A stretch of 35,634 nucleotides of DNA from Actinomycetota bacterium (GCA_018268655.1 JAFDWC010000012.1:1-35634); one strand, 5' to 3'. Shown: positions 13,458-22,239, numbered from the stretch's first letter. Program-made: numbers and translations. Notes: a model not told the origin generated them from the letters alone.

Positions 13458-15617
13458 ATGGCGACGGGAGCTGGGAGCGAGGAGCACGACCCGCGGGTGC
13501 TGGCGATCGACGCCGGCGGCACGATGACCGACACCTTCATCGTCGACGGCGCCGGCGCCTTCGTCGTAGGCAAGGCGCAGACGACTCCGCAGGACGAGTC
13601 GGTCGGGCTGATGCATTCGGCCGAGGACGCGATGCGGCAGTGGGACTCGACCACGGAGGCGGCGTTCCCGCAGATCCAGTCGGCGGTCTTCAGCGGCACC
13701 GCGATGCTGAACCGGCTGCTGACCCGTCGCGGCCGCCGCGTCGGCGCCCTCGTCACCGCCGGCCAGGAGGACGCGCTGCAGATGGAGCGGGGGATCCAGA
13801 CCTACCTCGGCTTCTCCTACGCCGACCGCCTCCACATCGCCACCCACCACCACAACGAGCCGCTGATCCCGCGCTCGCGGATGCACGGCGTCCGCGGTCG
13901 GATCGACCTCTTCGGCAACGAGGTGCTGCCGCTGCGCGAGGAGGACGCCCGCGCGGCCGCCGCGGCGCTGCTCGACGACGGGGTCGAGGGGATCGTCGTC
14001 TCGCTGATCTTCAGCTACCGCAACCCCGCCCACGAGCAGCGGGTCCGCGAGATCCTCGAGGAGGAGAAGGCGAGGCGCGGCCACAACGGCGACTGCCCGA
14101 TCTTCGTCTCCTCCGAGCTCTACCCCTCGCGGCGCGACTTCCCGCGCCTCAACACGACGGTGATCGAGGCCTACGCGGCCGAGCCCTCCCGCGGCACCCT
14201 GCGCGCCGTCCGCGACCGCACCAAGGAGCGCGGCGCCGGCTTCGAGCTGCGGGTGATGGCCTCCCATGGCGGCACGATCTCGATCGACGCCGAGCAGCTG
14301 GCGACGACACTGGTCAGTGGCCCGATCGGCGGTGTCGTCGGCGCCCGTTGGCTCGCCGACCGGATCGACCTCGACAACGTCCTCTGCACCGACATCGGCG
14401 GCACCTCCTTCGACATCGCCCTGCTGACCGGCAAGCGCTACGAGGTGACGACGACCCCGGACATGGCGAAATTCCTGCTCAACATGCCGCTGGTGCAGAT
14501 CGACTCGGTCGGCGCCGGCTGCGGCTCCTTCGTCCGCATCGACCCCAACGCGCGCCGGCCCGAGGTCGGCCCCGACTCGGCCGGGGCGATGATCGGCACC
14601 GCCTGGCCCGAGGGCGGGGTCGAGACCGCCTCGATCACCGACCTCAACCTCGTCCTCGGCCGGCTCAACCCCGACTACTTCCTCGGCGGCCAGGTCCAGC
14701 TCGACGTCGAGCGCGCCCGCCACGAGGTCAGGCGCCAGGTCGCCGACCCGCTCGGGCTCGGGGTCGAGCAGGCGGCGGCCGGGGTGATCGAGCTGTTCGA
14801 GACCTCGCTCCGCAACGAGGCGGTCGGCCGCATCCTCGGCAAGGGCTACAGCCCGGCCGACTACACCCTGCTCTGCTACGGCGGCGGCGGGCCGCTGCAC
14901 GTCGGCGGCTACACCCGCGGCGTCCCCTACCAGCAGGTGCTGGTGCCGGAGTGGGCGGCCGGGTTCTCGGCCTTCGGCTGCGCCTGCGCCGAGTTCGAGT
15001 ACCGCTTCGACCGCCAGGTCGACCTGCCGCTGCTGCCGACCGCAGCGGAGGCCGAAAAGGTGGCGATGGGCGGGATCCTGACCCAGGCCTGGCGCTCGCT
15101 CGAGGAGCGTGTCCGCGCCGAGTTCGCGAAGTCGGGATACGCCGCCGGGGAGGTCTCCTTCACCCACATGGTGCGGATGCAGTACTACGGCCAGCTGGTC
15201 GACATCGAGGTCGACGCGCCGCGGCCGGCGATCGAGTCGATCGCCGACGTCGAGGAGCTGGTCGAGACCTTCGAGCGGACCTACACGCGGATGTACGCGC
15301 GGGCGGCCTCCTCGCCGGAGCTCGGGTACCTGGTCGCGCAGGCGATCGTCAAGGGCTCGGTCCCGATCGAGAAGCCGACGCTGCCGGTGATGCCGCGCGA
15401 GTCGGGGTCGCCGCCGGTGAAGGAGACGCGCCAGGTCTGGTGGTCCGACGGCTACGCGACCACCGACGTCTACGAGATGGACGACGTCCGCAACGGCCAC
15501 GCGATCGAGGGCCCGGCGGTGCTCGAGGCCGAGTCGACCACCTTCCCGATCCCGCCCGACCGCCGCGCCTGGCTCGACGAGCACGGGATCTTCCACCTCG
15601 AGAACAAGGAGGCCTGA
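13458..15617 (+). CDS. acxA: Acetone carboxylase beta-subunit-type protein (AcxA; HyuA/hydantoinase A superfamily)
   Basis: The 719-residue protein matches AcxA (about 717 residues) in length. Its N-terminal nucleotide motif is I-D-A-G-G-T-M-T-D-T-F (residues 17-27); T-M-T-D-T-F is what I expect for ketone carboxylases, as opposed to hydantoinases. The second phosphate motif is D-I-G-G-T-S-F-D beginning at Asp312. In acetone carboxylase this subunit binds ATP, which is cleaved to AMP and two phosphates to activate the ketone (enol phosphate) and bicarbonate. Other motifs include S-G-P-I-G-G and G-G-G-G-P-L-H. The ATG at 13458 has no ribosome site but fits a leaderless transcript. The AcxB-type gene follows after 5 nt. 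Acetophenone carboxylase or N-methylhydantoinase subunits are alternatives, but the attached gamma domain downstream favours the acetone type. Confidence 0.82.
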   Translation: MATGAGSEEHDPRVLAIDAGGTMTDTFIVDGAGAFVVGKAQTTPQDESVGLMHSAEDAMRQWDSTTEAAFPQIQSAVFSGTAMLNRLLTRRGRRVGALVTAGQEDALQMERGIQTYLGFSYADRLHIATHHHNEPLIPRSRMHGVRGRIDLFGNEVLPLREEDARAAAAALLDDGVEGIVVSLIFSYRNPAHEQRVREILEEEKARRGHNGDCPIFVSSELYPSRRDFPRLNTTVIEAYAAEPSRGTLRAVRDRTKERGAGFELRVMASHGGTISIDAEQLATTLVSGPIGGVVGARWLADRIDLDNVLCTDIGGTSFDIALLTGKRYEVTTTPDMAKFLLNMPLVQIDSVGAGCGSFVRIDPNARRPEVGPDSAGAMIGTAWPEGGVETASITDLNLVLGRLNPDYFLGGQVQLDVERARHEVRRQVADPLGLGVEQAAAGVIELFETSLRNEAVGRILGKGYSPADYTLLCYGGGGPLHVGGYTRGVPYQQVLVPEWAAGFSAFGCACAEFEYRFDRQVDLPLLPTAAEAEKVAMGGILTQAWRSLEERVRAEFAKSGYAAGEVSFTHMVRMQYYGQLVDIEVDAPRPAIESIADVEELVETFERTYTRMYARAASSPELGYLVAQAIVKGSVPIEKPTLPVMPRESGSPPVKETRQVWWSDGYATTDVYEMDDVRNGHAIEGPAVLEAESTTFPIPPDRRAWLDEHGIFHLENKEA

Positions 15618-15622
15618 CGGCG

Positions 15623-18421
15623 ATGGCGACGATCGAGAAGACCCGCGTCCTCGAGCCCGACGAGCGGGCCCCGATCGGCTGGGACGGGCAGACGCTGGCG
15701 CAGATGCTGGCCGCCTCGGAGGCCGCCTTCGAGCAGACGGGCCACTACCACGGGCTGCGCGAGCTGGCGATGAAGGAGTCCGACCCGCTCCACTTCGAGA
15801 AGCTCTTCTCGCGGGTCCGCGGCGGCATGGTCACCGCCCGCGAGACCGCGCTCAACATCTCCGCCTCGCCGATCGTCCGCGAGCTCGGCGAGATCTGCTT
15901 CGCGCTCTACACGCCGGAGGGCGACAACGTCGCCCTCTCGACCGGGATCATCGTCCACGTCCACACGATGAGCGAGGCGATCAAGTTCATGGTGCGGAAC
16001 GGCTGGGAGGACAACCCCGGGATCGCCGCCGGCGACATCTTCGCCAACAACCAGCCGACGATCGGCGACGTCCACAACGCCGACGTCCAGACCTTCGTCC
16101 CGATCTTCAACCCCGAGGACGAGGGCGAGCTGCTGGGCTGGGCCGGCGGCGTGATCCACGTGATGGACATCGGCGCCTCGACCCCGGGCGGGGTCTGCGT
16201 CGCCCCGACCACCCGCTTCGACGACGGCATCGACCTCCATTGCATGAAGATCGGCGAGCGCGACACGCTCGCCCAGTGGCACACCAAGCGGGTCTCGATG
16301 CAGAGCCGCGCGCCGGGCCTCTACCTGCTCGACGAGCGCACCCGGCTGGCCGGCTGCCACATGATCCGCGACGCGGTCGAGCGGCTGGTCCTGGAGGAGG
16401 GCGCCGAGCCGTTCAAGCGGTTCATGCGCGAGGCGATCGAGGACGGCCGCCGCGACTTCAAGTCGCGGGTCCGCGGGCTGCTGGTCCCCGGCCGCTACCG
16501 CTCCGCCGGCTTCACCGAGGCGAAATACGCCAACAAGCAGAACCTGCCGAAGCGGGCCCAGCGCGACCTGATCATCCACGGCGCCTACGAGGCGGTGGTC
16601 GACCGCGACGGCCGCTGGACCACCGACCTGCGCGGCTCCTCGGCCTGGGGCTGGCACTCGTTCAACGCGACCCCGGCGGCGCAGCAGGGGATGCAGTGGA
16701 TCCTCTTCACCCAGACCCTGATCTGCAACGACAAGATCAACGACGGCGCCTACTACGCGACCGAGCTGCTGCTGACCGAGGGCAGCTGGGCCGACCTCGG
16801 CCAGGCGCCGTGCTCCTCCTCGTTCCCCTGGATGCCGATGTTCACGACCTCGACCGGGTACCTGCAGGCGATCTCCCGCGCCCTGCAGTCGCGCGGCTAC
16901 ATCGAGGAGATCGTCTCCACCTACACGGTGCCCGGGAACGTCGCCCAGGGTGGCGGGATCGACCAGTACGGGCAGATCTCCGGCTTCATGAACTTCGAGA
17001 TCGGGGCCCAGGGGCAGGGCGCCAAGTACGTCCTCGACGGTCTCGACTACGGCGCCGCCGTCTTCAACCCCGAGGGCGACATGGGCGACATCGAGATGTG
17101 GGAGCTGGTCAAGCCGATGGTCTACCTCGGGCGCCGGATCAAGCCCAACACCGGTGGCTGGGGACGGCACCGCGGCGGCTCCTCGTTCGAGACGCTGCTG
17201 CTGGTCAACGGGACCGATGATTTCGAGATCGAGAACATCGGCGCCGGCGGCATGCTGACCTCGCCCGGCCTGTTCGGCGGCTACCCGGCGCCGAGCGCAT
17301 ACGTCCACAACGTCTTCGGCTCCGACGTCTTCGAGCAGGCTGCCGCCGGCGCCGCCTACCCGGTCGGCGACGTCAGCGGCGAGGAGACCGCGCTGGCGGC
17401 GTTCGCCGGCGAGCACCAGCTCGAGCAGGACCCCTACACGATGATGATCGCGGTCCGCACCGGCGACCTCTACCTCAGCAGCGGCCGCGGCGGCGGCGGC
17501 CTCGGCGACCCGCTGCTGCGCAGCGAGGAGCGGGTCGAGGAGGACATCGCCGGCGGCCACCTGCAGCGGCGCTGGGCCGAGCGCGCCTACGGCCTCGGCG
17601 GCCGCGAAGGGCTGATGCAGGCGCGGCTGGCACGGGCGCGGCCGGCTCGCGAGTGGTGGGCCGAGCAGCGGCAGCGGATCCTCGCCGGCGAGCTGATCGA
17701 GCCGGTGCAGGTGATGTACGCGGAGTCGATGCGGCTGGAACCGCGCTGGGCGGCCGAGTTCCGTGGCTTCTGGGACCTGCCCGAGGACTTCGAGTTCGAG
17801 GTCGTCACCCCGACCACGGCGAGCCAGCGCTCCGAGCCGGGGAAGCTGACTCCGGAGGACTCGGTGCGCCAGTTCCTCGCCGGCTCCGAGGTCTTCCTGC
17901 CCGCCGACCTGCACCAGGTCCCGATCACCACCGAGGTCAGCGCCGAGACCCTCGCCGACCTGCTCGACGAGAAGCTGAGCCGGCGCGCGGTGAAGGAGAT
18001 CCAGACCGGGATCAAGGACCCGGACCGGTTCGAGAAGTGGGTGGCGCTGCTGCAGGCCCGGGTCGACTACGACGACCCGATCGTGCTGCCCTACGGCGAG
18101 GGCATGAACATCGTCCGCCGCGCCGCCGACGGCGAGCTGGTGATCCGCACCGACGCCGGCGCCGACCTCTGCCGCTGGGACGAGAACTGGAAGCTGAGCG
18201 TGCCGGTCTTCGTCCGCGACAGCGACGAGCTCTACGAGGAGGTCTACCCCGAGCTCGGCCACCCCGACGGCGAGTGGCAGGAGCTGCGCGAGTACTACTG
18301 CCCGCTGTCCGGGCGCCTGCTGGAGACCGAAGCAGTACCGCCCGGCTACCCGGTGATGCACGAGTACCTGCCCGACATCGAGGGCTTCTACTCGGGCTGG
18401 CTCGGCCGCGACGTCCCCTAG
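15623..18421 (+). CDS. acxB: Acetone carboxylase alpha subunit fused to gamma subunit (AcxB-AcxC fusion; HyuB superfamily)
   Basis: The 932-residue protein has two parts. Residues 1 to ~745 are an AcxB-type hydantoinase B protein with I-I-V-H-V-H-T-M, N-N-Q-P-T-I-G-D-V-H-N-A-D-V (Asp149, His151 and Asp154, probable metal ligands), W-A-G-G-V-I-H-V-M-D-I-G and a late S-S-G-R-G-G-G-G-L-G-D-P. Residues ~771-932 resemble the separate AcxC subunit (~168 residues in Xanthobacter): D-P-D-R-F-E-K-W, I-V-L-P-Y-G, C-R-W-D-E-N-W-K-L-S, R-E-Y-Y-C-P and Y-P-V-M-H-E-Y-L-P-D-I-E-G-F-Y. The total equals alpha plus gamma. Known enzymes are alpha2-beta2-gamma2 and carboxylate acetone to acetoacetate. In the gamma part only one Cys remains of each pair that I recall as zinc-binding in AcxC. 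The ATG at 15623 follows acxA by 5 nt. A 35-bp palindrome follows the stop. Confidence 0.82.
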   Translation: MATIEKTRVLEPDERAPIGWDGQTLAQMLAASEAAFEQTGHYHGLRELAMKESDPLHFEKLFSRVRGGMVTARETALNISASPIVRELGEICFALYTPEGDNVALSTGIIVHVHTMSEAIKFMVRNGWEDNPGIAAGDIFANNQPTIGDVHNADVQTFVPIFNPEDEGELLGWAGGVIHVMDIGASTPGGVCVAPTTRFDDGIDLHCMKIGERDTLAQWHTKRVSMQSRAPGLYLLDERTRLAGCHMIRDAVERLVLEEGAEPFKRFMREAIEDGRRDFKSRVRGLLVPGRYRSAGFTEAKYANKQNLPKRAQRDLIIHGAYEAVVDRDGRWTTDLRGSSAWGWHSFNATPAAQQGMQWILFTQTLICNDKINDGAYYATELLLTEGSWADLGQAPCSSSFPWMPMFTTSTGYLQAISRALQSRGYIEEIVSTYTVPGNVAQGGGIDQYGQISGFMNFEIGAQGQGAKYVLDGLDYGAAVFNPEGDMGDIEMWELVKPMVYLGRRIKPNTGGWGRHRGGSSFETLLLVNGTDDFEIENIGAGGMLTSPGLFGGYPAPSAYVHNVFGSDVFEQAAAGAAYPVGDVSGEETALAAFAGEHQLEQDPYTMMIAVRTGDLYLSSGRGGGGLGDPLLRSEERVEEDIAGGHLQRRWAERAYGLGGREGLMQARLARARPAREWWAEQRQRILAGELIEPVQVMYAESMRLEPRWAAEFRGFWDLPEDFEFEVVTPTTASQRSEPGKLTPEDSVRQFLAGSEVFLPADLHQVPITTEVSAETLADLLDEKLSRRAVKEIQTGIKDPDRFEKWVALLQARVDYDDPIVLPYGEGMNIVRRAADGELVIRTDAGADLCRWDENWKLSVPVFVRDSDELYEEVYPELGHPDGEWQELREYYCPLSGRLLETEAVPPGYPVMHEYLPDIEGFYSGWLGRDVP

Positions 18422-18435
18422 GTCCCGCGCCCCGC

Positions 18436-18470
18436 CCATCGTTTGTAACCCACTGGGTTACAAACGATGG
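18436..18470. terminator. Perfect 35-bp palindrome after the carboxylase operon
   Basis: Two 17-nt arms (left arm CCATCGTTTGTAACCCA) pair without mismatch around a single C at 18453. It lies 15 nt after the acxB stop and 9 nt from the end of a minus-strand pseudogene, so it is placed as a bidirectional terminator. There is no T-run. The inner part (TTTGTAACCC/GGGTTACAAA) also looks like a repressor operator, and that remains possible. Confidence 0.65.
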
Positions 18471-18478
18471 TGGTCGGC

Positions 18479-18835
18479 TCAGCTCTCGCCGAAGAAGACC
18501 CGCTCCGCGTTGCCGGCGGTGAAGGCCGCCAGCACCGGCGGCGGCAGCTCGAGGGCGGCGAGGTCACGGCGCACTTCTCGAGCTCCAGCAGCGGGTGGTC
18601 GGAGGAGAAGAGGACCTTGTCGCGGCCGCGAGTGCGCCGAGGGCCGGTCGAGGTTGAAGTCGAGGATCGCCCGCTCGACCCCGTGGGCGTCCATCGCCTC
18701 CAGCAGCTCGGCCGCCTCGAGCCGCCGCAGGCCGGCCCGGCCGGAGCCGAGGTAGCGCTCGGCGACCGCGACCATCCAGGGCTCGTCGCCCCACTCGGGC
18801 ATGTCGGCGTTGATCCAGGGGTCGACGATTCGCAT
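18479..18835 (-). pseudogene. Amidohydrolase-2 family gene, internally deleted and frameshifted
   Basis: Reading from 18835 the frame encodes an amidohydrolase N-terminus (R-I-V-D-P-W-I-N-A-D-M-P-E-W-G, then E-L-L-E-A-M-D-A-H-G-V-E-R-A-I-L-D-F-N-L-D). After ~60 residues the sequence jumps to what should be the end of the protein. The expected D-K-V-L-F-S-S-D-H-P-L-L-E-L-E-K lies in a different frame, and the frame then returns for D-L-A-A-L-E-L-P-P and G-N-A-E-R-V-F-F-G-E-S. About 170 residues of the usual ~290-residue metal-dependent hydrolase are missing, including the central catalytic part. An internal deletion with at least two shifts cannot be explained by one sequencing error, so this is a decayed gene. 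Confidence 0.78.
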
Positions 18836-18911
18836 GCGGCTCCTTCGCTCCGGGCGCAGCCGAGACTAGGCGCCGCCGACGCCGCTCCCGCGGGCCGCGG
18901 CGGCCGCCGCT

Positions 18912-18971
18912 GGGGATTCGACAAAGCCGCCGGCGCCCGGTCCCGGCGCAGCCCCCCGGCCGGGTTAGGTT
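18912..18971 (+). promoter_or_regulatory. Shared upstream element and promoter of the epoxide-hydrolase-like gene
   Basis: GGGGATTCGACAAAG (18912-18926) followed, 45 nt after the start of ACAAA (18921), by a TAGGTT -10-like hexamer (18966-18971). The predicted transcript start is near 18978, leaving a ~26-nt leader with an AAAGG ribosome site before the ATG at 19004. No -35 box is visible. Confidence 0.5.
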
Positions 18972-19003
18972 CGGCTCGATCGGCGCCGAACCGAAAGGCA
19001 GAG

Positions 19004-19957
19004 ATGGACTGGAACGCAGCGCAGACGGCTGAGACCAACGGGATCACGATGGAGTACTTCGAGGAGGGCGAGGGGACGCCGGTCCTGCTCCTCCACGGCT
19101 TCCCCGAGCACCCCTTCTCCTTGCGCCGCCAGGTGCCGACGCTGGTCGAAGCGGGCTTCCGGGTGATCGTCCCGAGCCAGCGCGGCTACGGCGGCACCGA
19201 CGCCCCCGCCGACCCGCTGACCTACAGCGTCAAGAACCTGGTCGCCGACCTGACCGGGCTGCTCGACGCGCTGGGGATCGAGCGGGCGGTCTTCTTCGGC
19301 CACGACTGGGGGTCGATGCCGGCCTGGTACTCGGCGATCTTCGCGCCCGAGCGGACCCTCGGCATCGGCAGCCTCTGCACCCCCTACTTCACCTGGGAAT
19401 CGCCGAAGGACATGATCGAAACCTACGACGAGCTGCGCGGCCCCAACCACTACATGCGGACCTTCCAGGAGCCCGGGGTGGGGGAGGAGATCCTCGGCCG
19501 CGACGTCGAGCACACCTTCCGCTCGATGCTGCGCGGCCGCGGCATGACCCGGGCCGAGTTCGAAGCGGCGCCGCGGGCGGTGCAGGAAGTCCCGGCCGGC
19601 GTCTTCGTCGCCGATCCGCAGCTGTTCGGCGAGCCGATCGTCAGCGACGAGGAGCTCGGCTTCTACGTCGACGTCTACTCGCGCACCGGCTTCACCGGCG
19701 GCCTCAACTGGTACCGGGCCCTGCGCAGGGACTTCGAAGAGGCCCAGGGCTCGAACTACGTCGTCGACCAGCCGGCGCTCCTCGTCTACGCCGCCGACGA
19801 CTGGTTCTTCCCCGCCGTCGCCTACGACGGCCTCGACGCCTTCCTGCCCCAGCTCGAGCAGCACGAGATCGCCGACGCGGGCCACTGGCTGCAGCAGGAG
19901 AAGCCGGCCGAGGTCAACGCCCATCTCAGCGCCTGGCTCCAGCGCAACTTCGCCTGA
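19004..19957 (+). CDS. Epoxide-hydrolase-like alpha/beta hydrolase
   Basis: The 317-residue protein has H-G-F-P-E (His31) as the oxyanion motif and the nucleophile Asp101 in G-H-D-W-G-S. A cap domain contains N-W-Y-R, and the catalytic His is His294 in A-G-H-W-L-Q. H-G-x-P together with N-W-Y-R in the cap is typical of soluble epoxide hydrolases, which open epoxides to diols through an Asp ester. The same fold also contains some C-C hydrolases and dehalogenases. The ATG at 19004 is supported by an AAAGG site, and the fold starts right after it. It lies alone between the amidohydrolase remnant and the convergent kinase gene (12 nt from its stop), with its own copy of the shared upstream element. 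Confidence 0.87.
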   Translation: MDWNAAQTAETNGITMEYFEEGEGTPVLLLHGFPEHPFSLRRQVPTLVEAGFRVIVPSQRGYGGTDAPADPLTYSVKNLVADLTGLLDALGIERAVFFGHDWGSMPAWYSAIFAPERTLGIGSLCTPYFTWESPKDMIETYDELRGPNHYMRTFQEPGVGEEILGRDVEHTFRSMLRGRGMTRAEFEAAPRAVQEVPAGVFVADPQLFGEPIVSDEELGFYVDVYSRTGFTGGLNWYRALRRDFEEAQGSNYVVDQPALLVYAADDWFFPAVAYDGLDAFLPQLEQHEIADAGHWLQQEKPAEVNAHLSAWLQRNFA

Positions 19958-19969
19958 CCGGACGCTCGT

Positions 19970-20995
19970 CTAAGGCGCCGTGGTCCGGTCGCGGGCGAGG
20001 GCGGCGAGGGTCGGGACGCCGGTCTCGAGCCCGGCGAAGAAGGGGTCCGACGTGGTGCCGGCGCCGAAGCGGCGGTAGCTGCCCTCGAGGAAGATCGCGG
20101 CCTTCCAGAGGGCTAGGACCTGGTACCAGGGGAGGGCGTCGATCGCGCGGCCGCTGGCCTCGGCGTAGCGGCGGGCGAGGGCGTCGCGGTCGGGGAAGCC
20201 GTCGCCCCGGGTCACCGCCGAGAGGTCGCCGACGGGGTTGGCCGGGTCGCCGGACTGCGACCAGGTCGCGGTCAGGTAGCCGAGGTCGGCGAGCGGGTCG
20301 CCGATCGTCGCCATCTCCCAGTCGAGGATCGCCGCCAGCCGCACCGGGGCGGCGGCGACCATCACGTTGCCGAGCCGGTAGTCGCCGTGGACGACGGTCG
20401 GCGGCGGCGAGGCCGGCAGGTTGTCGCGGAGCCACCCGGCGACCACCTCGACGTCGGGCAGGGGCCGGGTCGCGTTGACCTCGTAGAGGCCCTCGAAGCG
20501 CTTCAGCTGGCGCTCCAGGTAGCCCTCGGCGCGGCCGAACCCGGCCAGCTCCTCGGCCGCGGGGTCGACCTCGTGCAGGGCCAGCAGGCCGTCGACCAGG
20601 TGAGCGGCTATCGCCTCGGCCTCGCCCGCCAGCGCCGCCGGCAGGCGGTCGCCGAGGACCGCCCCGTCGACGAACGCCATCAGGTAGAAGGGGGCGCCGA
20701 TCACGGCCGGGTCATCGCAGATCGCCACCACCTCCGGCACCGGCACCCGGTGCGGGCGCAGCGCCCGCAGCAGCCGCGCTTCGCGGACGACGTCGTGGGT
20801 CGAGGGCGCCAGCGGCCCCCGCGGCGGCCGCCGCAGGACCAGCCGCGCCCCCTCGCGCTCGACCGCGAAGGTGAGGTTGGAGTGGCCGTCGCCGATCGGC
20901 TCGATCCGCACCGGGCCGGCGCCGAGCTGGCGCTGGTCGAGGTAGCCGGCGAGCGCCGCCCCCGGCGCCAGCTCCGCGACTTCGGTGGCGTTCAC
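19970..20995 (-). CDS. APH-family kinase, LvaA/ACAD10-11-kinase type (putative 4-hydroxyacyl-CoA kinase)
   Basis: The 341-residue protein has the aminoglycoside/choline-kinase fold: G-D-G-H-S-N-L-T-F near the N-terminus, catalytic loop H-G-D-Y-R-L-G-N-V-M (His203, Asp205) and metal-binding D-W-E (Asp225) in I-L-D-W-E-M-A-T-I-G-D-P-L-A-D-L-G. That wording is typical of the subfamily linked to acyl-CoA dehydrogenases. In Pseudomonas putida LvaA, with LvaB, phosphorylates the 4-hydroxyl of 4-hydroxyvaleryl-CoA. In mammals the same kinase is fused to ACAD10/11. Here the GTG start overlaps the stop of the ACAD gene (GTGA), so the two proteins are made together. No LvaB-like small gene is visible beside it. 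A true antibiotic kinase is unlikely in this setting. Confidence 0.83.
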   Translation of the reverse strand: MNATEVAELAPGAALAGYLDQRQLGAGPVRIEPIGDGHSNLTFAVEREGARLVLRRPPRGPLAPSTHDVVREARLLRALRPHRVPVPEVVAICDDPAVIGAPFYLMAFVDGAVLGDRLPAALAGEAEAIAAHLVDGLLALHEVDPAAEELAGFGRAEGYLERQLKRFEGLYEVNATRPLPDVEVVAGWLRDNLPASPPPTVVHGDYRLGNVMVAAAPVRLAAILDWEMATIGDPLADLGYLTATWSQSGDPANPVGDLSAVTRGDGFPDRDALARRYAEASGRAIDALPWYQVLALWKAAIFLEGSYRRFGAGTTSDPFFAGLETGVPTLAALARDRTTAP

Positions 20996-22197
20996 GATCC
21001 GGCGGCGGCCTGGGCGGCGGCGTGCGCGCGAAGCTGGCGGCGGGCGATCGACCAGAGGTGGGTCTCGGTCGGCCCGTCGTAGATCCGGAACGGCCGCAGC
21101 TCGTTGAGGAGCCGGGCCAGCGGCCCCTCGCCGGAGACGCCGGTGGCGCCGCAGACCTGGACCGCGTTGTCGACGACGCGGTTGACCGCCTCGGCGACGT
21201 GGGCCTTGGCGACCGAGGACTCGTGCTTGGCCGGCTCGCCGCGGTCGAGCGCCCAGGCGCAGCGCCAGATCAGCAGCCGCGAGGTCTCGATCTCGATCAG
21301 CGAGCGGGCCAGCTTCTCCTGCACCATCCCCAGCTCGCCGAGCGGGCCGCCGAAGGCCTCGCGCCCGGCGACGTAGGAGAGGGCGAAGTCGAGGGCCCGC
21401 CGCGCCGCCCCGAGCCAGCGCTCGCAGTGGGTGAGCCGGGCCGGCGCCAGCCGTACCTGGGCGTAGCGGAAGCCCTCGCCGACGGTGCCGAGGACGGCGT
21501 CCTCGCCGACCTCGCAGCCCTCGAAGAGGACTTCGGCGTGGCCGCCGGGGAAGGCGCGGTCGGTTGCCTCGAGCACCCGCTCGACCCGGAAGCCGGGGTT
21601 CTCGGCGTCGACCAGGAACATCGTCGCGCCGGCGCCCTCCGCCAGCGCCATGCAGATCGTGAAGGCGGCGCCCTCGGCGCCGGTGATGAACCACTTGCGA
21701 CCGTCGATCACCCAGCCCGAGCCGGACCGCCGCGCCGTCGTCCGCAGCATCGAGGGGTCCGAGCCGGTGCCGGGGGCGGGCTCGGTCATCGAGAAGGAGG
21801 AGCGGATCTCGCCGGCGGCGAGCGGCACCAGGTAGCGCTGGCGCTGCGCCGGCGAGGCGATCAGGTCGAGCATGTGCATGTTGCCCTCGTCGGGCGCGGC
21901 GCAGTTGAGCGCCTGCGGGCCGAGCAGGCTGTAGCCGCACTCCTCGAGGATCACCGCGGTGCCGCGGTGGTCGAGGCCGAGGCCGCCCAGCTCCTCGCTC
22001 AGCTGCGGGCCGAAGATGCCCCAGCGCTTCGCCTCCTCCTGTAGCTCTGCCCGCAGCCCCTCGTCGGTGCCGTGGCCGCCGACGTCGCGCGGCTCGGCCG
22101 GGATCGCGACCTCGCGGACGAACTCGGCCACCCGCTCGCGCAGCTCTCTCAGCTCGGGCTCGAGCTCGAAATCGATCACCGCCTCGACAGTAGTCAC
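20992..22197 (-). CDS. Acyl-CoA dehydrogenase of the ACAD10/11 (LvaC-like) type
   Basis: The 401-residue flavoprotein has the normal order of ACAD domains, with S-F-S-M-T-E-P-A-P-G-T-G-S-D and W-F-I-T-G-A mid-protein, G-R-E-A-F-G-G-P-L-G-E and C-G-A-T-G-V-S-G-E-G-P-L. The usual catalytic Glu position near the end (Y-E-G-T) reads Y-D-G-P-T-E-T-H, i.e. Asp374 with a nearby Glu378. The D-G-P-x-E-x-H wording is characteristic of ACAD10/11-like proteins, which eliminate phosphate from 4-phosphoacyl-CoA. The gene is followed with overlap by the APH-family kinase. A GTG at 22197 was taken as start; GTG 22179 is also possible because the homologous region begins there (D-F-E-L-E-P-E-L). It is divergent from the SDR-ligase-SDR operon. 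Confidence 0.85.
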   Translation of the reverse strand: MTTVEAVIDFELEPELRELRERVAEFVREVAIPAEPRDVGGHGTDEGLRAELQEEAKRWGIFGPQLSEELGGLGLDHRGTAVILEECGYSLLGPQALNCAAPDEGNMHMLDLIASPAQRQRYLVPLAAGEIRSSFSMTEPAPGTGSDPSMLRTTARRSGSGWVIDGRKWFITGAEGAAFTICMALAEGAGATMFLVDAENPGFRVERVLEATDRAFPGGHAEVLFEGCEVGEDAVLGTVGEGFRYAQVRLAPARLTHCERWLGAARRALDFALSYVAGREAFGGPLGELGMVQEKLARSLIEIETSRLLIWRCAWALDRGEPAKHESSVAKAHVAEAVNRVVDNAVQVCGATGVSGEGPLARLLNELRPFRIYDGPTETHLWSIARRQLRAHAAAQAAAGS

Positions 22198-22239
22198 GGC
22201 TCGGCCCGCCCCCCGGGCGACGCCGGCGCCGCCTTCGTC

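Noticed and set aside
13458-18421. N-methylhydantoinase A/B as the function of the carboxylase-type pair
   Set aside because: Subunit lengths, the T-M-T-D-T-F motif and the gamma-like C-terminal domain fit ketone carboxylases better; acetophenone-type substrates remain open.
19970-20995. Aminoglycoside resistance kinase
   Set aside because: The overlap with an ACAD10/11-type gene and the subfamily wording of the active site point to acyl-CoA metabolism.
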